From NCBI GenBank assembly GCA_003255025.1, contig QANY01013656.1:839816-903815 (forward strand): 64,000 bases of DNA, read 5' to 3'. Below are positions 57,440-64,000 of this stretch, in pieces; position 1 is the first letter of the stretch; each line of letters starts with the position of its first letter. This stretch comes from Datisca glomerata (Eukaryota; Streptophyta; Magnoliopsida; Cucurbitales; Datiscaceae). The translations under genes and the position numbers were made by a program. The notes below the pieces were generated by a model that saw only the letters and a list, made by a program, of their open reading frames with translations, was not told the DNA's origin and searched no databases.

Positions 57440-58946
57440 GAAATCTTGATCTCTTTGGCTGTCATGATTTGTTGAGATTGTTTGTTATTTTGATGGAGAG
57501 ATTGTTACTGGTCCTTGATAATTATTACCCTGGACTAGAGGTCGTTGTTCCTTTTCTTTCATTTGAAGAGTATGATGATCGTTGCATTGTGCTCTGGTGT
57601 TATCATAATACCTTTAAAATTGGCATTTTGTCAAAGGTCCATTTAGTTTTCCCTATTCATCATCACTGGGGTCTACATCATCAAAATGATCTTGTGAATC
57701 TTGGAAGGGATCATGGGTCCATTGGGGAAGAGTACGAACATGAGATTTTCTCTTTAATTACTGAGAGAGAGATTTGGATGATTGACTCTTTTTATTCCTT
57801 ACTGGGTGATTTGACTCTACTGAGGATTTAAAGTCAGAGCTTGTATTGTCTCTAAGAAGAAGGAGCATCTTTTGTATTAACTCTTGTTTTTCTTTTGATT
57901 TTTAGACTTGATTTTGCCTTTTGAAGAAGGTTTTGAGGTAGGCTTTGATTCTTGAGAAGAAGTTGATGATTGGTTAATTTGTGGAGCTTGGTTATCTAAT
58001 TCCTCAATTTTTAAGGAGGCCAGTGGAGGTTTGAGAGACTTTAACTGAGGGTGAGTCTTTGCTAACTCTTCATTTATGGAAGTGAATATTTTTAATGTAC
58101 TGAATTTATCCCACCATTTTACATAGTATTGTGTGGTGAGGACTTCCCCTTCAATGGCGTATTGCCACTTCAAAATCCATGAAATTTTGTATTTATTTAC
58201 AAAATAAATTATTGGGGGAAAAGATTCCTCAACTGTTGAGGGTTTAAATAATTTTAAAAATAGGTTGAAATTCTGTTGGAATTCGATTGGGAATATTTCA
58301 AAGACAAGGCCATGGATCGACCACCATATTAAAAACATTTTGATAAATTGACTTTGAAATTTTTTTCAAAATTCAAAAACTAAGAATGAGATAATTCACT
58401 ATTTTGATGCAAGGAAATTGTTTGTCAGACATCAATATAGCCAAAATAATATGTTATTTTTTATTTAAAAAGGATTTTAACCTTAAGGGATGGATTTTCC
58501 ATTCCTCCAAAGTTATTATTCTGAGGATGTAGAAGAAATGATAGATGATCTTTTTCTTATGCACAATTTATGGGTTTGATATTTATTGATTTTATTTTTA
58601 GGAGAGTATCTCTGTAGAAACTGAGGGTTTTGTCCTTGTGTCCAGGGACGGAATGAGAATTGGGAAGGAAATAAGCCTTCCCTATTTCAATTGGATTTTT
58701 AAAACGGGCGAATGAATGTTCAATTTAAAAGAGATTTTTATAATTGATGATTTGTTGGTTGATAACCAATTTCGGGTCAAATGGTTTAGAGACTACAAAT
58801 GGATTAAAATGGTTGACCAAAGAAGATTGGTTATTTGGCCTAGTAGACCCAAGAATTGTTAATTGAATATTTCTTGGAGCAGAAGGCTTCTCTTTGATTT
58901 GGGCCCTAGGGGTCAATTGTTGAGTGGAAGATTCTCCTTTAGTCAT
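57440..58946 (-). pseudogene. Viral downstream ORF, broken
   Basis: Starts at an ATG (58,946) with a Ser/Gln/Pro-rich part (58,725-58,946). After frameshifts and stops it continues at 57,877-58,338 (residues such as WWSIHGLVFEIFP and YYVKWWDKFSTL) and ends in a Lys/Ser-rich tail (SSKGKIKSKNQKKNKS). A further acidic part (QDHFDDVDPSDD) lies in another frame near 57,670. Function unknown. The start recurs in the plus-strand palindrome arm at 60,214. Confidence 0.6.
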
Positions 58947-59179
58947 TCCCCCCAGGCTTGGGGCCTAGACCCCATCAAGTTATTGCCCATGCAAGACTTC
59001 ACGAATTAAAAAGTCATGTACTGAGTTATTAATACCTTTAATAAATTTAATATTAAAATAAAAAATACTGAGTATAGACTGTCATCTAGCAAAAATTTGT
59101 TTTGAAGTAGTATTCTTAATATCTATTTCCAAAACATATTTTGCTCATTTACAATCAATTTCTTAAAGAAATTTTTGAT

Positions 59180-59573
59180 ATAGTGAGTCATCTTGGAATT
59201 TTTGTATACATAAAAGACAACAGATAAAATTTCCTTTTTAAATGTATTGTAATTAACTTATAATTGAGACCATGTTCCAGATGTAAACCCAGCAAATCGT
59301 TCAGGTGATTCTGAAATTTTTTTTGTAACAAGATACCTCCATATCCAATTTCAGTGGCATCAATTTGGACAATTTTAAAAGAATTATTAGTAGGAATGCC
59401 AAGACAAGGAAGCGTCTTAACGTGGGCCTTAATCCTTTTGATTAAATCAGTATGGACAACTGTCCATCGATGGAGATTCTTTTTAAGCCTGTCAAAGAGA
59501 GGTTTACAGTCAATTCTCATTTTATCGTAAAAGTCAGATATGTAATTTAAAGATCCTAGAAATCTTTGTAACT
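59180..59573 (-). pseudogene. Viral RNase H region, minus-strand arm
   Basis: Encodes part of the caulimovirid RT/RNase H junction: IVHTDLIKRI-type helix, IPTNNSFKIVQIDATEIGYG (here Asp-Ala-Thr at the RNase H active site) and a frame drift after LLQKKFQN. Only the C-terminal part of pol is present, with the catalytic RT domain absent. Confidence 0.75.
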
Positions 59574-59584
59574 AGATAAAACAC

Positions 59585-59979
59585 AGTTACAAAGATTTCT
59601 AGGATCTTTAAGTTACATATCTGGCTTTTACGATAAAATGATAATTGACTGTAAGCCTCTCTTTGACAGGCTTAAAAAGAATCTCCCTCGATGGATAGTC
59701 ATCCATACTGATTTAATCAAAAGGATTAAGCCCCATGTTAAGACACTTCATTGTCTTGGCATTCCAACTAATAATTCTTTTAAAATTGTCCAAATTGATG
59801 CCTCTGAAATTGGATATGGAGCTATCTTGTTACAAAAAGTTTTCCTAGAATCACCTGAACAAATTATTAGGTTTACATCTAGAACATGGTCTCAATCACA
59901 AGTTAATTACAGTACAATTAAAAAAAAAATTTATCTGTTGTCTTATTATGTATACAAAAATTCCAAGATGACTTATTAA
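59585..59979 (+). pseudogene. Viral RNase H region, plus-strand arm
   Basis: Inverted counterpart of the previous entry, better preserved: IVQIDASEIGYGAILLQKVF and FTSRTWSQSQVNYSTIKKKI. It ends in a stop at 59,977-59,979; related sequence continues to about 60,165 with further stops. Confidence 0.78.
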
Positions 59980-60330
59980 ACCGAAAATTTCTTTAAACAA
60001 TTGATTGTATACAGCAAAACATGTTTTAGAAAAAGATGTTAAGAATATTGCTTCAAAACAAATTTTTGCCAGATGGCAGTCTATACTCAGTATTTTTAAT
60101 TTAATATTGAATTCATTAAAGGTATTAATAACTCAGTACATGGCTTCTTAACTCGTGATTTCTTGTAGGGGTAACAAGAAGATGAGGTCTAGGCCCCAAG
60201 CCTCAGGAAAAATGACTAAAGGAGAATCCTCCACTCAACAATTGGCCCCTAGGACCTAAATCAAATAGGAGCCTTCTACTCCAAGAAATACCCAGTTAAC
60301 AATTCTTGGGTCTACCAGGCCAAATTATCA

Positions 60331-61050
60331 ATCTCCCTTTCTCCTCTACAACTACCCTACCCTCAAGATTTACGTATCTAAGAGGTCTTACAAAAAAGAA
60401 GCTGATACGTCACTTCTAATAAACATATAGATTAGATAAACAAATAATACATAGAAATAATCAATTATAAGAATAACCAGCCACTTGAGCGGAGAGTGAT
60501 ATTAGATATAAACAATTATTCATGTAAGCAAATAGGCAACAATAATATCAATAACCAACCATAATAGGCAGTGAACAGTTTAATTATGTAGAAATTGAAG
60601 TAAAAACAGTTAATAACAGTATTTATCCCCACCAAGTTTGGCTCTGATACCAAAAGGCGTAGAATTATCATAATACCCCTTCTCTAAATTACTGATAATT
60701 CCGCATCTTTTGGTATCAGAGCCAAATCTGGTGGAGATTATTACTGTTTCCACTTCAATTTCTGCTTAATTAAAATGTTCACCGCCTGTTATGGTTGGTT
60801 ATATTGTTGATATTGTTTGCTTATTTTCTTACATGAATAATTACTTTTATTTAATCTCACTCTCCACCCAAGTGGCTGGTTATTCTTATAATTGATTATT
60901 TCTCTATGTTATTTGTTTATTTAATCTGTGAATCTATTTATCAGAGGCTGACGTATCAGTTTTTATTAGGTTAGCTTCAGGGACCGGGGTAAGACCTCTT
61001 AGATACATAAATCCTGAGGGTAGGGTGGTTGTAGAGGCAAAAGGGAGAAG
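60331..61050. repeat. Viral palindrome 2 (leader and primer sites)
   Basis: Arms 60,331-60,652 (minus) and 60,711-61,050 (plus), about 58-base centre. Each arm starts at a Met-tRNA primer site (60,640-60,652 minus; 60,711-60,723 plus) and carries the leader and the start of the first viral ORF. Palindrome 2 begins at the base where palindrome 1 ends. Confidence 0.85.
60711..60723 (+). other. Met-tRNA primer site, plus-strand viral copy
   Basis: tggtatcagagcc, preceded by ttccgcatctt; the minus-strand copy at 56,939 is preceded by the near-identical ttccgcatatt. Confidence 0.85.
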
Positions 61051-63200
61051 AGCGAAGTCTAATAGGAGGTTGTAGAAGTCATCACAAGGTTAGTAATTAA
61101 AATACAGTATGAAATTTTCAATCATAAGAATAATTTAGTTTCTTGAGTCATGAGTATATTATTTAGAAGTAGTTCTTTTGGTAGCATTAGGTCTACAATG
61201 TCTCCAATATCCGACATAATGGATGAAAACATTTTGAATTAGCAGATAATCATGTAGATCATAAATATTTGAATACCTTCCAAATGATCAAGAAGATCAT
61301 TCTGAATACTTTACAAATGATCAAGAAGATCATTCTGAAAACTTTACAGATGATCAAGTAGATCATGAGGTATGAAATATACCCAAAATCTTCAATAAAA
61401 ATATAAACTCTAAATCCTCTTCTAGATCAACCATTTATAATGATTAAAGATATCATGATTCAAATAGAGCAAGAATTAAAAAATTTAAAGTCTATAACCT
61501 AAAGGAATAAGTCCCCAAGGAAGTCAGACAAACCTTAATAATAAACAATCTAATAAAATTAATTATCAATCCTTTAATTCTCAAATTAGGGAGTATAGCG
61601 AGTCTAGTACCCATAGAAGTTCCTTTCTTGAATTATCTATTAACAATCAAAATTTTAGGATTCAAAAATTAGAACAAAAATTAAGAAATTCAAAAAATTT
61701 GAATCCAGATACCCTAAACCAAGAATATAAATAAGATTGGAAAAGTCTAAATCAACACAATAATGACAAAGCCAATCTAGATAGATGTAATAGGTTCAGA
61801 AATTCATATAATATGGATCAAAGAAAAATCATACTTGTTGAATGATAAGCATTCATGCCAAAATACAAAGTTAGCATATTTTTTCTTAATTATATCAAAT
61901 ATATTTATGAGAAAACTATTAAAGTAATTCCCAAATCTAAATGGGTCAAGGAAGATTCCATTGTGGTACTATCAGTTATCCACCACCTGAAAAAATCCTA
62001 ATTAATCAAGAAAATTCTCAACCCAAAAAAGATTTCATTAAACATTTCCAAATTCATTATGAGAAAACTCTTGATGAAAACATACTTAAAAGGTTAAAAT
62101 CTTTAAAAGATAATGTCTCAAATCAGATAGCCATAGGTTAGAATCTACCTATGAGGCATATATAATTCATAATTCTTCCAATAATAAATTTGAAGAATCC
62201 TATAAGTCAGAATCCGATGAATCATCCACAATCGATGAACCTTCAAATAATATTAAGTAATCATCCAAAGATTTAGAAATTAAATCATCTGTCAAGATTA
62301 TTGACCACGACAGTATCTCTGAACTAGAGATTCATAGGTTATAATCCACCTATGAATCTTCCACAATTAATGAATCTTCAAATATTGAAGAAACATTAAA
62401 GAATTTAAAAACTAATGAATCATCTTATTCTGGTATGATTGATAACCAAAATAATTGTTCAGGATTTGAAAATCTTACTAATAATAAACTTTGAGAATTA
62501 GAGGATAGTAGTTCAAATTTAAAAAGCCATAGGTTAGAATCAACCTATGAATCTCTCACAATTGATAAATATTCAAACGTTAAAAAAACATTAAAAAATT
62601 TAGAAATTAATGAATCATCCTCTATTAAGGACCTTAACCATAAAAATTCTTTAATCGCTACTTCTCCTATCAAGATTGCAAAGGAAGAAGAATCTAATAA
62701 AAAATTAATTGAACAACTCAATCACACCAATCAAAGTCTAATTACAATAGGAAAACAATTAGACAAAATCGAGAATATGGTTGATGATCTTCATGAATCT
62801 AATGAAACTCTGAAAGAAAAATCTTTCATAAATCTTTCAGATAAAATCACTTTAAATATCATTCCTCTTATAAACAGATTCAAGAAGTGATGAATAAATC
62901 TGTTGCATCATCTTCATCTGATAAGATTAATAATTTTTTTCAGGATTTTAAATTGAATCTGAAAAATTTGATAAAATACTTCAAGAATTAAAATTAATTA
63001 ATTAAGACGGTAATTGAGATTTAGAAAGTCATAGTTCAGAATCAACCTATGAGTCAATAGAAAATTATGAGAGTTATAGTGATGATTTATGAGAATTCGA
63101 ATACCCTAAATCCTCAAAATCTAACTCTTCTAGTTATAACAGTGATTCTCCTAACATTTCTATGGGGTGTAGGAATAGTTGTTGTCAAGAATTTAATGTT
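60930..63200 (+). pseudogene. Viral first ORF: movement-protein-like and coat regions, broken
   Basis: From about 60,940 the plus strand encodes ASGTGVRPLRYINPEGRVVV, then 33-bp repeats (61,282-61,380) giving DDQEDHSE-type units. The movement-protein-like part follows (about 61,480-61,680 and 61,860-62,145). The coat region is acidic and Ser/Asn-rich with recurring HRLESTYE-type motifs. Numerous stops interrupt it. In the virus this ORF would serve cell-to-cell movement and encapsidation. Confidence 0.6.
61282..61380 (+). repeat. 33-bp in-frame tandem repeat in the viral ORF
   Basis: aaatgatcaagaagatcatt at 61,282 and 61,315, with a third diverged unit at 61,348. Spacing of exactly 33 bp keeps the frame. 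Confidence 0.8.
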
Positions 63201-63619
63201 CTAAATAAAAATAAAGGACAATAATAAAATATCTTGTTGGATTTAATTAGGAAAACTTAAAATCTAAAATACCTAGAAAGACTTAGGAAAGTAATTTTAA
63301 AAGAAAATACTAAGTATAACAATATGGCAAGCCTTTCACAAACCCTTAAAAAATTCAATAAGGTTAAATGAAAGAAAAAAGAAGTTATCCTACATGAACT
63401 TCGGAAATAAACTAAAAATATTTAAATAAAATAAGAATTAAATCTTTTAATAAAAATTTCAATTAAAATTCATGAATCTAGTAAACTAGGAGAATCTAGT
63501 AGATTCTCAATTTCAATTAATAAAGTTGAATAACCTATTATTAATAATCAAAATAATGATAATTTCATCCAAATACTTATCATATCAAAATCAAGATGTG
63601 GTGTATAATGGTCAGAATA

Positions 63620-64000
63620 ATAATTCAAGATTTTGATTTCACAACAATGACTTTTGTTGATTCAGGAGTAGATTTGAATTGTATGCAGTAAGGACTAATT
63701 CCTCCAAAGTACTTCAAGAATACAAAAGAATCTTTGTCTTCTGCTAATGGTACTCATATACATATCAAATATGAAATACCCAAAGTTCATATTTGCCAAG
63801 ACAATGTATGTTTTAAAACAACATTTGTCTTAGTAAAAAAATATGACTGATAAAATAATTATAGGTTTATCATTCGTTTCTTTAATGTATCCGTTTACAA
63901 TAGAGTATGATGAGTTAATTACTTATCTTATGGATGAACCTGGTAAATTCAAATTTCTTTCTTTTTCTCACATAAGAAGTTGGAAGCTTTAAAATAGAAT
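63620..64000 (+). pseudogene. Viral aspartic protease region, running off the window
   Basis: The plus strand shows MTFVDSGVDLNCMQ, the active-site Asp-Ser-Gly of caulimovirid proteases, then SSANGTH and later LPF/LSF-type FIS motifs and YPFTIEYDELITYLMDEP with frameshifts. RT should follow beyond the window end. It would process the viral polyprotein. Confidence 0.7.

Larger units (their letters stand above)
58829..60330. repeat. Viral palindrome 1, arms of about 745 bp
   Basis: Arms 58,829-59,573 and 59,585-60,330 are inverted copies with an 11-base loop (59,574-59,584). Each arm holds the RNase H region and the start of the downstream ORF. The arms are similar but clearly diverged (single-base and small indel differences throughout), so it is not a sequencing fold-back of one molecule. 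Confidence 0.85.
56640..64000. mobile_element. Endogenous pararetrovirus cluster (Caulimoviridae-like), rearranged
   Basis: Minus-strand, plus-strand and palindromic pieces of one virus type, recognised by tRNA-Met primer sites outside any LTR, a caulimovirid-type RNase H region, an aspartic protease, and a movement-protein-like region. There are no LTRs. The order RT/RNase H, downstream ORF, promoter, poly(A) signal, primer site fits a circular viral genome opened at different places. A downstream ORF after RT/RNase H is known in the florendovirus group, which is my best but unproven guess. All frames contain stops or frameshifts; this is an old, defective insertion cluster. Confidence 0.8.

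Noticed and set aside
57469..57831. 120-residue open frame on the plus strand
   Set aside because: It is antisense to the acidic C-terminal part of the viral downstream ORF and has no motif of its own.

Overview
This window looks like plant nuclear DNA: AT-rich, no bacterial-style operons, and full of plant-type retroelements with tRNA-Met primer sites, 5-bp target duplications and plant-specific protein domains. It is a transposon and endogenous-virus graveyard around one small intact host gene. Calls come from reading the sequence by eye; no database search was possible.

Layout. 1-3,650: unassigned, perhaps gene-derived. 3,650-8,083: truncated minus-strand Ty1/copia element (gag, long leader, 1.67-kb LTR) inserted into a plus-strand copia gag remnant (about 8,089-8,270), which abuts a decayed minus-strand LINE (8,245-11,925). 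13,346-13,687: a small plant-specific gene (minus) with its own TATA box. 14,161-19,033: Ty1/copia element A, complete with LTRs and target duplication ATTAC. 20,170-25,520: Ty1/copia element B, complete, target duplication TGACC, LTRs starting TA and ending CT rather than TG and CA. 26,740-27,534: AT-rich minisatellite and a short repeat (X).

27,535-50,045 holds a Ty3/gypsy element of Tat type in two complementary halves of opposite orientation. The left half (5' LTR, gag, protease, RT, RNase H; plus strand) stops at 31,961. The right half (second RNase H, integrase, tandem array, antisense gene, 3' LTR; minus strand) runs from 50,045 down to about 43,973. The simplest reading is an inversion of about 18 kb with one break inside the element. 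Between the halves lie tandem repeats, a short retroposon with a 17-bp target duplication, and a 5.8-kb LTR element lacking recognisable pol (35,299-41,135, target duplication GATTG on its own strand), which carries a nested hAT-like element and two tandem arrays. The Tat right half also carries, on the opposite strand, a gene-like antisense unit (45,279-47,421) with a TATA box and two probable introns.

50,046-56,640 is AT-rich and shows no genes. 56,640-64,000 is a rearranged endogenous pararetrovirus (Caulimoviridae-like): a minus-strand copy with RNase H region, downstream ORF, promoter, poly(A) signal and Met-tRNA primer site; two back-to-back palindromes (arms 58,829-59,573/59,585-60,330, then 60,331-60,652/60,711-61,050); and a plus-strand copy running off the window at its protease. 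All viral reading frames seen are interrupted.

Only the 113-residue gene looks functional. The rest is nested insertion, decay and rearrangement. The most interesting structures are the split Tat element with its intron-bearing antisense gene, the double palindrome of viral DNA, and the TA..CT copia element.
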